Assembly: GCF_001661915.1 (NCBI RefSeq) | Contig: NZ_LYWY01000039.1 | Span: forward strand, 62,001-126,000 | Reading direction: 5' to 3' | DNA length: 64,000 nucleotides | Source of the DNA: Croceicoccus pelagius | GTDB taxonomy: Bacteria; Pseudomonadota; Alphaproteobacteria; Sphingomonadales; Sphingomonadaceae | Shown: positions 19,201-30,858 of the stretch, one piece after another | How positions within the stretch are numbered: the first letter of the stretch is position 1 | Layout of the letters: each line of letters begins with the position of its first letter | Notes under the pieces: model-generated | What the model was told of the DNA's origin: nothing | Database searches by the model: none | What the model saw: the letters and a program-made list of their open reading frames with translations, nothing else | Made by a program: the position numbers and the translations under genes

Positions 19201-19997
19201 AAGCCAAGCGCCGTCAGCTCGTTCTCGACCGCGCCGCTGTAGGTCGTGCCGAACAGCCGCAAGTGCACCAGCAGCGGCCAGAGCCGGTAGCAACCCAGCC
19301 GCTCGCGCCAGCCGGGCAGGGGCTCCATCGCCTCGAAGAAGCTGCCCGGCGGATTGTTGAAGACGGTCAGCATCGCCCAGTCGACCTCGCGGTCGCCATA
19401 GTAGCAAGACGGATCGATCAGCGCGCTGACCCGACCGCCAAAGCAGAGCACGTTGCCGCCCCACAAGTCGCCATGCAGCAGCGCAGGCGCGGGCGCGGCG
19501 GGCAGGATGTCGGCGATACGATCTGCCAAGGCCTCGATCCGGCGCGCAATGGCGGTGTCGATATGTGGTGCGCCGGATAAGAGCCGGTTCTCGGCCCAGA
19601 AGCGGGGCCAGTTGTTGCAGCGACCATTGGGCACGGCGACCGGGCCGAAGGAATGGTCCTGGTGCCAGCCATAGGCCTCGTCCGTCGGCGCGTGGAGCTT
19701 CGTCAGCACTTGCGCGAGATCGCCGAAACTGTTCGACAGATTGCCGCCCGAGGGAACCCGCTCCATCAGGCACAGGTCGCCCAAAGAAGCGATCACATTG
19801 GGCACCGGCGCGCCGGTCCTGCGGATCGCTTCCAGCATGACAGTCTGTATCGAGACATCGTCGCCCTTCTTCAGGACGAAGCGGCGACCATCGGCCATTG
19901 TCACCTGCCACGCGGCCGCAATGTCGCCGCCCGAAAGCGCGCTCGCCTCTGCGGGCCGCTCTCCGATCAGGCTTTCGACATAATCGCCGACGCTCAT
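19197..19997 (-). CDS. Fructosamine/ketosamine-3-kinase family protein
   Basis: A 266-aa protein. The start is the ATG at 19997, which overlaps the phosphatase stop (ATGA). The kinase motif HGDLWGGN (H175-N182, catalytic D177) and the metal-binding IDPSCYYGDREVDWAM segment (D195) define the fructosamine kinase family. Bacterial homologues phosphorylate ribulosamines or erythrulosamines on proteins, destabilising the adduct and so reversing glycation. Direct coupling to a low-molecular-weight phosphatase gene fits this role, as such pairs are known in bacteria. Confidence 0.92.
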   Translation of the reverse strand: MSVGDYVESLIGERPAEASALSGGDIAAAWQVTMADGRRFVLKKGDDVSIQTVMLEAIRRTGAPVPNVIASLGDLCLMERVPSGGNLSNSFGDLAQVLTKLHAPTDEAYGWHQDHSFGPVAVPNGRCNNWPRFWAENRLLSGAPHIDTAIARRIEALADRIADILPAAPAPALLHGDLWGGNVLCFGGRVSALIDPSCYYGDREVDWAMLTVFNNPPGSFFEAMEPLPGWRERLGCYRLWPLLVHLRLFGTTYSGAVENELTALGF

Positions 19998-20464
19998 CCG
20001 TTGGATAGGTCCGCGACCAAAGCACGGGCCGCTTCGCTGACTTCGTCCCACGTTACGGCAAAGCCGCTTTCATCGCCGTAATAAGGATCGGCCACGGCCT
20101 CGCCCTCGCGCCCGTCGACGCAGTCGAGCAGAAGCGAGAGGCGGGCAGGGGCACCCGAGGGCCGGACGCGGCGCAAGTTTGCGAGGTTTTCGGCATCAAG
20201 TGCGAATACGTGCGTGAAGTCGTGAAAGTCCTGCGCCGTCACCTGCCGTCCGCGATAGTGCGCGATGTCGATGCCATTGCGCGCCGCTTCGCGGATGGCG
20301 CGGCGGTCCGGCGGTTCGCCGACGTGATATGCGGCAGTGCCGGCAGAGTCAGCCTCTGCGATAAGCCCCGCCTTCGCCGCCTCGGCGCGGAAGGCCGCTT
20401 CTGCCAGCGGGGACCGGCAGATGTTGCCAAGGCAGACGAAGAGAACGCGGGGCTTGCTACTCAA
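19994..20464 (-). CDS. Low-molecular-weight protein-tyrosine-phosphatase family protein
   Basis: A 156-aa protein with the P-loop CLGNICRS (nucleophile C11, R17) and the general acid D126 in DPYYG. The only sensible start is a TTG at 20464 that overlaps the OsmC stop (TTGA), which implies coupled translation. The family usually dephosphorylates phosphotyrosine. Members encoded beside fructosamine-kinase homologues have been shown to act on ribulosamine or erythrulosamine 5-phosphates, and this setting fits that alternative. A link to Wzc-type kinases of the EPS locus is possible but is 14 kb away. Confidence 0.93.
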   Translation of the reverse strand: MSSKPRVLFVCLGNICRSPLAEAAFRAEAAKAGLIAEADSAGTAAYHVGEPPDRRAIREAARNGIDIAHYRGRQVTAQDFHDFTHVFALDAENLANLRRVRPSGAPARLSLLLDCVDGREGEAVADPYYGDESGFAVTWDEVSEAARALVADLSNG

Positions 20465-20886
20465 GATTCAAGCGTCCTGTCGAGCGTGATCTCGCAGTTC
20501 AGTAACTTCGAAATCGGGCAGTTTGCCTTGGTGCCGTCGGTGACCGTCTCGAACTGTTCCTGCGTCAGGCCGGGAACATTGGCCTTTAGCGACAGGGCGG
20601 ACTTCGTCACTTTGAACCCGTCGCCGTCCTTTTCAAGCGTCACGGTGCAGTCGGTGTCGAGCCGCCCGTCGGTGAAGCCTTCCTTGGCGAGCGCAAAGCT
20701 GGTTGCCATCGTAAAGCACGATGCATGGGCCGCCGCGATCTGTTCCTCGGGGTTGGTGCCGGGGTCGTCTTCGAAACGGGTGTTGAAGCCGTACGGCGCA
20801 TCGAGCGCGCCCGACTTCGTCGCGACGTGGCCCTTGCCGTCCTTGCCGAGGCCCTGGTAGCTGGCGGATGCGGAATTGGTAGTCAT
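20461..20886 (-). CDS. OsmC family peroxiredoxin-like protein
   Basis: A 141-aa protein starting at the ATG behind GAAAGGAAAACC. Conserved features are LDAPYGFNTRF, NPEEQIAAAHASCF with C57 as peroxidatic Cys, and NCPISKLL with C123 as resolving Cys. OsmC/Ohr proteins reduce organic hydroperoxides using lipoyl-type or other thiol donors. It is the first small gene after the minus-strand TBDR and is coupled to the phosphatase gene. The grouping suggests a damage-control operon. Confidence 0.94.
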   Translation of the reverse strand: MTTNSASASYQGLGKDGKGHVATKSGALDAPYGFNTRFEDDPGTNPEEQIAAAHASCFTMATSFALAKEGFTDGRLDTDCTVTLEKDGDGFKVTKSALSLKANVPGLTQEQFETVTDGTKANCPISKLLNCEITLDRTLES

Positions 20887-20965
20887 GGTTTTCCTTTCAG
20901 TCTTTGCCTGACTAACCGCCGCCGCGCCCGCCTGTTCCGGATTCAAGGGTGGTCTGTTCCGACTA

Positions 20966-23293
20966 TCAGAAGCTGGCTTTCACCCCTATCGTCCATCGGC
21001 GTGGCGCGCCGGGGCCAAAGGCACGGGGGTCTTCGGCGTCGGGCGCCTCGGACAGGAAAACTTCGTCGACTTCGGAGAAAGTGCCGAAAGTCTCGTAATC
21101 GGTGTCGAGCGCGTTTCGCACTTCGCCGAAAAGCGAAAGACCGGGGGCAAAGTCGATCGACCCGCGCAAGTTGACCAGCGCATAGCCCGGAACCTTCGGG
21201 TTCTGCCCGGCCTCGTCGCCCACCATTTGCTGGCTAGAGCGCGCGATGACATCGCCGCCAAACGAGAAGCCGTTGCCTTCATAGTCCGCGCTGAACGTCG
21301 TGCTGTGGCGGGGCAGGCCGGAGAGTCGGTCTCCGCGCGAAACGTCGATCTCTCCATCTCCGTTGGCGAAGGGGTTGGACGGGCTGGACAGGGTGAGAGG
21401 ATCGCGGAACGTCGCGTCGAGGAAAGCATAGCCTGCGGACAGCGAAAGCGGCCCGCGCCGGGCCTTCACGCCAACGTCGATTCCCTGCCTCCGCGTGCTG
21501 CCGATGTTGCGGAAATAGGCGCGCCCCCGGATTTCGGACGCGACGAACTGGATGTCGTTCCGGTTCGTCGTGCGCCACGCGGTCGCCTGCCACGCAAGGT
21601 TCCAGCCGCCCGCATCGGTGTTACCCGTCGCGCCGATGTTCCACGACTTCGCCACGACTTGCTCCAGCGGCGGATCGGCGATGAAGAAGTTGGCAAGGCT
21701 GCACGGCGCGTCCTCGTCCGCGCAGGACAGCTCGGCCGGCGTCGGCGTGCGGTTCGTCTCGGCGTAACCGGCGCGCAAGGTCAGCGCGTCCGACGCGCGA
21801 TAACGTAGCGAGAGGCCGGGGTTCAAACGCTCGAATGTGTGATCGCCGTTCAGCGCGGTGCCGATCTGGTCTCGCAGGACGATATTGGCGTGATTGTAGC
21901 GCAGTCCGATTTCCGCGGTCAGCCGATCGGTCAGCGGCAGGCTGTCGGATAGGAACGCGCCGGTGAACTTCGTCTTCGCGATCAGGCCGACGGGCGCAAT
22001 CGCGCCGCTGTCCTGCACGATGACCGTGCCCAGTCCTTCGACGCTGCGGTCTTCCGTCAGTTCGCCCAGTTCTGTCTCAGTGTCGAAGCGGTTGCGGCTT
22101 TCGTCATAGCTGACGCCGATGGCGAGGCGGTTGGTCCCGCCCCAAAATTCGCGTTCGTCGATAAGCTGCAAGAGAACACCGCCCGCGCGGGTCTTCAGCC
22201 GCCCGCGGTTGAGCACCCCGTAATCCTCGCCGCCCAGCACGTCGGCAATCGCCATGCCGCCCGCATCGGTCAGGACCTCGCCCTCTTCCTCTCCGCCGTC
22301 ATCGTCGTCATCGTCGTCATCTTCGACGGTTTCGAGGCAGAGCAGGCCCGCGAGGTCATCGTCTTCGCACACTTCGATGTCGGCGGCATCGCCGTTGACG
22401 GTGCGGATCTTCAACCGCTGGTAATAAAGCGTGCCTTCCAGCCGCGTTTCATCGCCCAGCGCGATCCACGGCGTCAGGCTGATCCGCCCGTATTTCGTCT
22501 GCGACCGGTCGGGCCAGGTGAAGACCGACTTGCGCCGCGCGTCCAGCAGTTCGATCGGCGCGACGCCGTTTCCGGTAAGGTCGGTGTCCGCGCCCACGAA
22601 CTTGAGGTGCGCGCCGTGACCGCCCGCGTCGTAGCCGAAATCGAGGTAGCCGTTCAGCAGTTCGGACGGGCTGTAATCGCGCCAGCCGTCCTCTGCGCGG
22701 TACTGGACCGCGGCGAAGGCGGAAAATGCATCGCCAGCGCCGCCGCCGGCAAGGCTGAACTCGCGCTCGTCATAAGAGCCATAAGCCGCCGTCGCGGTCA
22801 GACCCGGATCGCTTCGTCCCGTGGCGGTCGCCATCACGACCGCGCCGCCCAGTGCATTGAGGCCGAATGCGGGGTCCGCCTCAACCAGCGCGATCGAAGT
22901 GAGTGCCGCATCGGGGATGACGTCAAAGGGCACCGTGTCGCCGAAGGGAAGGTTAAAGCGTCCACCATCGAGATAGGCGGCAAGCCCCTGCGGCTGGCCC
23001 TGTAGCGGGGAGGCGAGAAAACCGCGCCACGACAGGTTTGGCTGCCACGGATTGCCCTGCGCTTGCTGCAGTGTGACGCCCGCGACATTGCGGGTCAGCG
23101 CGGCGATGGCATCGGGCGACCCGGCGGCAGCGATGTCTTCGCGGCCGACGACCGTCCCTTCGGAAACGAGCGTATCGCCGCCCGGCGCTGTTACCACGAT
23201 GATGCGCTGGTCGGCGTCGTCGGCAAGCGCGGGGGTGCTGGCGATGATTGCGATGGTGCTGAAACCGAGGCGCAGGGGCGTCCTGGCAGTCAT
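20966..23293 (-). CDS. TonB-dependent receptor with an acidic surface insertion
   Basis: A 775-aa receptor starting behind GGAGAGGAC. The signal peptide ends at TPALA. The TonB-box-like RIIVVTAPG is at residues 28-36, a plug with GNPWQPNLSWRGF and GGAVVMATATG motifs follows, and the barrel ends in IGVKASF. At about residues 321-338 there is a run of Asp then Glu, probably an extracellular or periplasmic loop that could bind cations. The N-terminal half resembles receptors for small siderophore- or cobalamin-like ligands more than the glycan class. The substrate is not determined. Confidence 0.93.
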   Translation of the reverse strand: MTARTPLRLGFSTIAIIASTPALADDADQRIIVVTAPGGDTLVSEGTVVGREDIAAAGSPDAIAALTRNVAGVTLQQAQGNPWQPNLSWRGFLASPLQGQPQGLAAYLDGGRFNLPFGDTVPFDVIPDAALTSIALVEADPAFGLNALGGAVVMATATGRSDPGLTATAAYGSYDEREFSLAGGGAGDAFSAFAAVQYRAEDGWRDYSPSELLNGYLDFGYDAGGHGAHLKFVGADTDLTGNGVAPIELLDARRKSVFTWPDRSQTKYGRISLTPWIALGDETRLEGTLYYQRLKIRTVNGDAADIEVCEDDDLAGLLCLETVEDDDDDDDDGGEEEGEVLTDAGGMAIADVLGGEDYGVLNRGRLKTRAGGVLLQLIDEREFWGGTNRLAIGVSYDESRNRFDTETELGELTEDRSVEGLGTVIVQDSGAIAPVGLIAKTKFTGAFLSDSLPLTDRLTAEIGLRYNHANIVLRDQIGTALNGDHTFERLNPGLSLRYRASDALTLRAGYAETNRTPTPAELSCADEDAPCSLANFFIADPPLEQVVAKSWNIGATGNTDAGGWNLAWQATAWRTTNRNDIQFVASEIRGRAYFRNIGSTRRQGIDVGVKARRGPLSLSAGYAFLDATFRDPLTLSSPSNPFANGDGEIDVSRGDRLSGLPRHSTTFSADYEGNGFSFGGDVIARSSQQMVGDEAGQNPKVPGYALVNLRGSIDFAPGLSLFGEVRNALDTDYETFGTFSEVDEVFLSEAPDAEDPRAFGPGAPRRWTIGVKASF

Positions 23294-23389
23294 GTCCTCT
23301 CCTGTCCTGCGCGTGAACTGTGCCACGTCGTCGTTCCCGGACAGTCTTCTAGGACCACGGCGCATCGGTCCATAGCCACAAAGAACAGT

Positions 23390-23430
23390 GCCGCCCGCTT
23401 TCCGCCTTTGAGAAGCGAAAGACGGGCGGC
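23390..23430 (-). terminator. Hairpin between the TBDR remnant and the next TBDR gene
   Basis: GCCGCCCG at 23390-23397 pairs with CGGGCGGC at 23423-23430. The pairing continues inward as CTTTC/GAAAG after a single bulged base. It lies just downstream (minus strand) of the TBDR remnant and ahead of the next TBDR. No strong T-run follows. Confidence 0.55.
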
Positions 23431-23456
23431 ATCGTTTGCCGTCAATCAGGGGACGA

Positions 23457-24137
23457 TCAGAAGGAAGCGCGAACTTCCAGGCCCCGGGTGCGGGGTTCGT
23501 TGATCATGCCGGTCAGGTTGTCGAAGTCGATGCCCGAAACGAACACGATCACGTCGGTGAAGTTACGCACGAAGCCGGCGATTTCCCAGCCGGCATCAGC
23601 GTGGGGGCGGGGCGCGCGGCAGCTCGCCCTGATGCCATAGCCGACAGCATGGTCGGCGTTGATCAGGCAGGCCGAAGTCGACGTGCGGCCCACCGCGGTC
23701 AGCTGAAGATCGTCGGTACGCCACCAATAGCCGGCGAGGTCGGGGCGCAGCCTGCGATCGAGCAGCGCGGTCTTGATGCCGCCTTCTGCCGAGATCGTGG
23801 CCTGTTCCTTCGCGACCGTCGGGACGGAGAAGAAGTTCACCCTGTCCTGGATCGCAGGGCCTAAATAACCGGTCGCCACGCGGGCTTAGACGTTGGTGTC
23901 GGCGGTGACTTCGTAAGTCGCACTAGCGTGCCAAGAAATGTTGTCGCCCTTGGCCGTATTGGTCAGCGGCAGGGTGACGGCGGGAAGCTGCGCGACGCCG
24001 CTGATCCGGTCGGTCTTTTTGTCGTCCGAATAGAGCACGCCTTCACGCAGGATCGGGCGATCGGTAGCCGAAACCTCGCCGGCGGCGAAGATGCCGAAGT
24101 TGCGGTTGTCGTTCCGGTGCAGGACGTAGGACGCGGG
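23457..24137 (-). pseudogene. Remnant of a TonB-dependent receptor gene
   Basis: The frame reading ASYVLHRNDN, FGIFAAGEV and ISWHASATYEVTADTNV is recognisable TBDR barrel sequence. It is interrupted by a TAA (plus-strand 23886-23888) exactly where the family has Tyr, then continues in the same frame as ARVATGYLGPAIQDRV to the terminal EVRASF. Between GYGIRASC and GWEIAGFVRNFTD a large part of the barrel is missing. No plug or signal peptide remains, and a TGA (24138-24140) closes the frame upstream. The decay is multiple, so sequencing error alone is unlikely. Confidence 0.85.
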
Positions 24138-24314
24138 TCATGGATGCCGCGGCAAAGTTGGTTCCGCAAAGCGGACCGCGGCTTGATTAAGGGGGCGAAT
24201 ATTCTCCCCGGGGGAGCCCCTGATCAAAGTGTCAGGCGCGTTACCCGGGGATCGCGTGTCGTTTTGGCTGCAACTGTTGCTGCATTGCAGCGCGATCGCG
24301 CCGCAGGGCAGCGA

Positions 24315-26894
<2,580 letters not shown>

Positions 26895-26939
26895 TCATGC
26901 TTCAAACAGCGCCATGCAACGTCTGTTGGAGCATCGATC

Positions 26940-28364
26940 TTGATCCGAAAAAGCCTTCCCGCACTGGCACTTGCCTTCTCCTTCGCTGCAGCGTCGGCAC
27001 AGGCGGCGGAACGCAGTGCCGACGAACTGGCCTTTCGCGAACTTTATAAGGAGCTGGTGGAGACGAATACGACGCTGTCTTCAGGTAGCTGCACGATTGC
27101 GTCGCAGCAGATCGCGGACCGGCTGACAGGCGCGGGGATGGCGAGTGAAAACGTGCAGGTCATGGTCCATCCGGACCATCCGAAGGAAGGCAATCTCTTT
27201 GCTGTCATCCCGGGTTCCGACGCTTCACTCGAACCAGTCCTGCTGCTTGCGCACATCGACGTGGTGGAGGCCAAGCGCGAGGACTGGGTGCGCGATCCGT
27301 TTACGCTGCATGAGGAAGACGGCTTTTTCTGGGCGCGCGGGTCTTCGGACGACAAGTCGATGGCTGCGATCTGGGCCGACATGTTCGTCAACTTTACGAA
27401 GGATGGCTATGCCCCATCGCGCACGATCAAGATGGCGCTGACGTGCGGGGAAGAGACTGACACCGCCTTCAACGGCGCGAACTGGCTGGCGAGAGAGCAT
27501 CGCGACCTTGTCGACGCGGCCTTCGTCATCAACGAGGGCGGATCGGGGCGCACCGACGGGACGGTGGATGCGGACGGCGTGGGCAATGTCGTCGTGCAGA
27601 ACGTGCAGGTGGGAGAGAAACTCTACCAGGACTATCGCCTGACGGTGACCAATCCGGGTGGCCACAGTTCTCAGCCCAAGCGCGACAACGCGATCTACCA
27701 GATGGCCGCCGCGCTGCAGAAGATCGGCGCACACACCTTTCCGGCGGAGCTGAATGACACGACGCGCGCCTATTTCTCGGGCGTGGGCGCAACGCGCGAC
27801 GACTCGATCGGCAAAGCGATGCTGGCAGTCGTGGCCGACCCGACCAATGCCGACGCCATCGAGGTTCTCGACGAGGACAAAATGTACCGTTCGATGTTGC
27901 GCACCAGCTGCGTGGCGACAATGATCGACGGCGGGCACGCAGTTAACGCGTTGCCCCAGTCGGTCACCGCCAACGTCAATTGCCGCATCTTTCCTGGTCA
28001 CACGCCGGCGGGGATCATGGAGGAGCTGACCGCGATCATGGACGAACCGGCGGTCTCCATCGCCATGGCGCGCGATGACAAGCCCATCGCCAAGGCACCA
28101 CCGCTAGACCGCCGAGTGCTGGACCCGATGCGGGCCGTGATCGCGAAATACTACCCCGGCGTCCCGCTGATCCCGACAATGTCGACCGGCGCGACCGACG
28201 GTCTCTATTTCTCGGCAGTGGGCATTCCGGCCTATGGTTTCAGTGGGCTCTATTTCGATCCGGAGGGCAACGGCGCGCACGGGCTGGACGAGCATATTTC
28301 GGTCGATGCGCTCTATCGCGGGCGCAAAGTTCTGACCGACCTCGTCCACGCCTACGCGGACTGA
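26940..28364 (+). CDS. Secreted M20 family metallopeptidase
   Basis: A 474-aa protein starting at TTG with GGAG 9 nt upstream. The signal peptide ends at SAQAAE. M20/M28-type zinc ligands are visible: H105 in LLLAHIDVV, the bridging Asp in RGSSDDKS, the catalytic Glu pair E171-E172 in CGEE, and the last His in GNGAHGLDEH. The dimerisation domain includes NPGGHSSQP. It likely cleaves dipeptides or acylated amino acids in the periplasm. It is divergent from gyrB across 102 bp. Confidence 0.93.
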   Translation: MIRKSLPALALAFSFAAASAQAAERSADELAFRELYKELVETNTTLSSGSCTIASQQIADRLTGAGMASENVQVMVHPDHPKEGNLFAVIPGSDASLEPVLLLAHIDVVEAKREDWVRDPFTLHEEDGFFWARGSSDDKSMAAIWADMFVNFTKDGYAPSRTIKMALTCGEETDTAFNGANWLAREHRDLVDAAFVINEGGSGRTDGTVDADGVGNVVVQNVQVGEKLYQDYRLTVTNPGGHSSQPKRDNAIYQMAAALQKIGAHTFPAELNDTTRAYFSGVGATRDDSIGKAMLAVVADPTNADAIEVLDEDKMYRSMLRTSCVATMIDGGHAVNALPQSVTANVNCRIFPGHTPAGIMEELTAIMDEPAVSIAMARDDKPIAKAPPLDRRVLDPMRAVIAKYYPGVPLIPTMSTGATDGLYFSAVGIPAYGFSGLYFDPEGNGAHGLDEHISVDALYRGRKVLTDLVHAYAD

Positions 28365-28428
28365 CGCAGGCTTTGCGGAACGCTCCTTGCGAATTGCCCG
28401 TTTAGGGCGGGGAGCAAGGAGTTTTCGC

Positions 28429-29136
28429 ATGGGCCTGACACTCGCGGTCGTTGCCATAGTATCGGGCGCGCTGATCGTCGGCGCGCTCTGGGGCGTTTAT
28501 GGCAAGCTCAACGGCCGGGTCGAAGGCTTCATCGTGGCATTGGCGGGCGGGGCGTTGCTGCTCAGCCTCGTCACCGAACTGATAGAGCCGACGATCGAGA
28601 AAAGCACCACGACGACCGCGGTTCTGGGCGTTGCCGTCGGGGCGGTGCTATTCACGGTGATCGACTACCTGATCGACGAGAAATGGGGCAGCAACAGCGG
28701 CGGCGGATTGCTGGCCGCGGTCACCACCGACGGTATCCCCGAAAACCTCGCGCTGGGCGTCGCGCTGATCGGGGCGGGGCCAAAGGAAGTCGCAGCGCTC
28801 GGCGCATCGATCCTGCTGTCGAACCTGCCAGAGGCGGCAAGCGGGGCGCGTTCGATGCGAGAGAACCAGAAGATGGGTAAGGGCAAGGTCGTCGCCGTCT
28901 GGGCCGGAACCGCGCTGATTCTCTCGCTCGCCGCGATCATGGGCAATGTCGTTTTCGCCTCACTCAACGAGGATTTGCTCGGCTTCGTGCGATGCATTGC
29001 GGCAGGCGCGGTTGTCGCCAGCCTTGCGACCGAGGTGTTTCCCAAGGCCTACAAGGAAGATTCCACTTTCGCCGGTATCGCGACTGCGCTTGGCCTGTTG
29101 TTCGCGCTGATGCTCGGGCAGATGAGCGGTGGCTAA
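28429..29136 (+). CDS. ZIP-type metal transporter family protein
   Basis: A 235-aa membrane protein with about eight hydrophobic segments. The start is the ATG behind a perfect AAGGAG; an in-frame ATG 42 nt upstream lacks this signal. The conserved TTDGIPENLALG in the fourth segment and SNLPEAASGA in the fifth correspond to the metal-binding helices of ZIP transporters, with Glu/Asn in place of the usual His residues. The substrate metal is therefore uncertain. The stop overlaps the convergent acetyltransferase gene. Confidence 0.85.
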   Translation: MGLTLAVVAIVSGALIVGALWGVYGKLNGRVEGFIVALAGGALLLSLVTELIEPTIEKSTTTTAVLGVAVGAVLFTVIDYLIDEKWGSNSGGGLLAAVTTDGIPENLALGVALIGAGPKEVAALGASILLSNLPEAASGARSMRENQKMGKGKVVAVWAGTALILSLAAIMGNVVFASLNEDLLGFVRCIAAGAVVASLATEVFPKAYKEDSTFAGIATALGLLFALMLGQMSGG

Positions 29137-29669
29137 CCCCTGATAGTGGCAGGGTTGCCGATGGCAAGTCCGCCGTCGGGCACGTCGTCCAGCACCAGCG
29201 CATTAGCTGCGATCCTTGCGTCTACACCTATGGCGACGGAGCCCAGAACGACCGCCCCTGCGCCGATCATCGCCCCGTTACTGACCGTGGGAACATCGCC
29301 TCGCGATGGATCGCGCCGTCCCAGTGTGACGTTCTGAAGCACGGTGACGTTTTCGCGAACAACGCAGCCATTGCCGATCACGATGCCGAAGGGATGCGGC
29401 ATATAGAGCCCGCCGCCGATCCGCGCCTCGGCCCCGATTTCGCTCGACCACGTCATTTCGAGGAGAAACAGCCCCAGCCGGAAAAGCGGTCCGCCGACCA
29501 ACGGCCAAGTCCGCATTGCCCGCGCAACCCGATGGGCGAAGACGAAAAGAAAGCCGGGGCGCAGCAACAGGCAACGTAATGCAAAGCCCCAGCCCGGCTT
29601 TCTGCTTGCGTGCCGAGCCCAGATTGCGACGTCCATCGCCACCAGCCGCGAGAAACATGCCTCAGGCAT
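29133..29669 (-). CDS. Serine-O-acetyltransferase-like hexapeptide protein (EPS locus)
   Basis: A 178-aa protein starting at the ATG at 29669, 8 nt inside the glycosyltransferase gene. A hydrophobic N-terminal half is followed by a left-handed beta-helix. The IGGGLYMPHPFGIVIG and VLQNVTLG segments carry the His and the hexapeptide repeats of the serine-acetyltransferase/colanic-acid-type acetyltransferases. In a polysaccharide locus, acetylation of a sugar residue is more likely than cysteine synthesis. It is the last gene of the leftmost EPS transcript. Confidence 0.85.
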   Translation of the reverse strand: MPEACFSRLVAMDVAIWARHASRKPGWGFALRCLLLRPGFLFVFAHRVARAMRTWPLVGGPLFRLGLFLLEMTWSSEIGAEARIGGGLYMPHPFGIVIGNGCVVRENVTVLQNVTLGRRDPSRGDVPTVSNGAMIGAGAVVLGSVAIGVDARIAANALVLDDVPDGGLAIGNPATIRG

Positions 29670-30858
29670 CGCAAAACTCGGCAATCGCGTCGCGATACGC
29701 CTCGCGATATTCGGCAACGAGCCGCCCCGTGCCGAACTTTTCGACGATCGCCATATCCGGTGCCACACGGGCTGGTCTTTCACGAATGCTTGCGGCCAAC
29801 AATTCGCCGAGCCGCTGCGTATCGCGGCGAGGATAGACAGTCGCGCCGGCATGGAGCGCGGCCACTTCGGGCGCGCCGCCTGCATCGGAGACGAACACCG
29901 GCAGGCCGTGCGCAATCGCCTCGATCAGCACGCGGGGCATCGGTTCGGGCCAGATCGAGGGAATGACGACAAGGTCGACTTCCTCATAGAACCGGTCCGC
30001 CGCGACAAAGCCGGACCACATAATCGGAAGCCCTGCATGGCGCGCCTTCAGGGCGTTCACATAGCCGCCGTCGCCCTTGCCGCCGATCGTTAGTGTCCAG
30101 CCCGACGCGGGCAGCGAACGGCAGGCCTCGAGCAGTTCCTCGATCCCTTTTTCCGGCTTCACCGCGCCGAGGAAACCGATGCGTAAAGTTGGCGACGAAG
30201 CCTCACCCGCGTCGGCCGATGCTGCGGAAATGCCGGGTACCGCGCTGAAGATCGTGCGAGCAGGCGTTTTGCCGAACAGGCCTTCCGCCCGGTGGCGCGT
30301 CACCATGTATTCGCTGTTGCCGACCACGATCTGCACATCTCTGGCAGCCTTCATGCGCGGTCCGGTGAGGACGCGGCAGGACAGGCATCGCGCTTTACAA
30401 TCCTTACCCGATCGAAACAGGCTGGCCCGCGCGCAGAGCAGGCTGAAATCACGCAGCGTGTGGATGACTGGAATGCACAAATCGCGGGCGATCGGGATCA
30501 CGCCCGATCCGAAGCCGGTGAGATTGTTGGTGTGCAGGACGTCGGGCCGCAGATCCTGCAGCAATTTGCGGACATCTGCTGTTACCGCCGCCATACCGCG
30601 GTCCTTCGCCTGCCAGCCGATGCGCCCGGCAAGGCCCGGCCGATCGTCGGCGAAAGGCCAGTACAGGTTCCCGTGGGGCAGTCGGTGCACCGTCACGCCG
30701 GTCACGACCTCGATCGAAGCCGCTTTGATATCGTCCAGCGCGATGACGTGAACTTCGTCGCCTGTCGCGGCCAGGGCCTCGGCCAGGACAGCGACGCTGC
30801 GCTCTGCCCCGCCCACGTTTGTCGGTGGGTACAGCGTGTTGACGATGGCGACCCTCAT
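29662..30858 (-). CDS. Glycosyltransferase family 4 protein
   Basis: A 398-aa GT-B protein from the ATG at 30858; a GTG at 30894 is an alternative start. The N-terminal MRVAIVNTLYPPTNVGGAERS has the GGAE acceptor-side loop. The C-terminal donor domain has LRIGFLGAVKPEKGIEELLEA and the EPMPRVLIEAIAHGLPVF region, matching the E-x7-E retaining GT4 signature. There is no membrane anchor. It likely adds a sugar to the lipid-linked EPS repeat unit. Its start faces a 524-bp gap with an inverted repeat, from which the right-hand EPS genes are read divergently. Confidence 0.92.
   Translation of the reverse strand: MRVAIVNTLYPPTNVGGAERSVAVLAEALAATGDEVHVIALDDIKAASIEVVTGVTVHRLPHGNLYWPFADDRPGLAGRIGWQAKDRGMAAVTADVRKLLQDLRPDVLHTNNLTGFGSGVIPIARDLCIPVIHTLRDFSLLCARASLFRSGKDCKARCLSCRVLTGPRMKAARDVQIVVGNSEYMVTRHRAEGLFGKTPARTIFSAVPGISAASADAGEASSPTLRIGFLGAVKPEKGIEELLEACRSLPASGWTLTIGGKGDGGYVNALKARHAGLPIMWSGFVAADRFYEEVDLVVIPSIWPEPMPRVLIEAIAHGLPVFVSDAGGAPEVAALHAGATVYPRRDTQRLGELLAASIRERPARVAPDMAIVEKFGTGRLVAEYREAYRDAIAEFCDA

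Noticed and set aside
24198-24222. GC palindrome TCTCCCCGGGGGAG downstream of gyrB
   Set aside because: It has no loop-forming spacer and no T-run on the minus strand, so it cannot be supported as a terminator.
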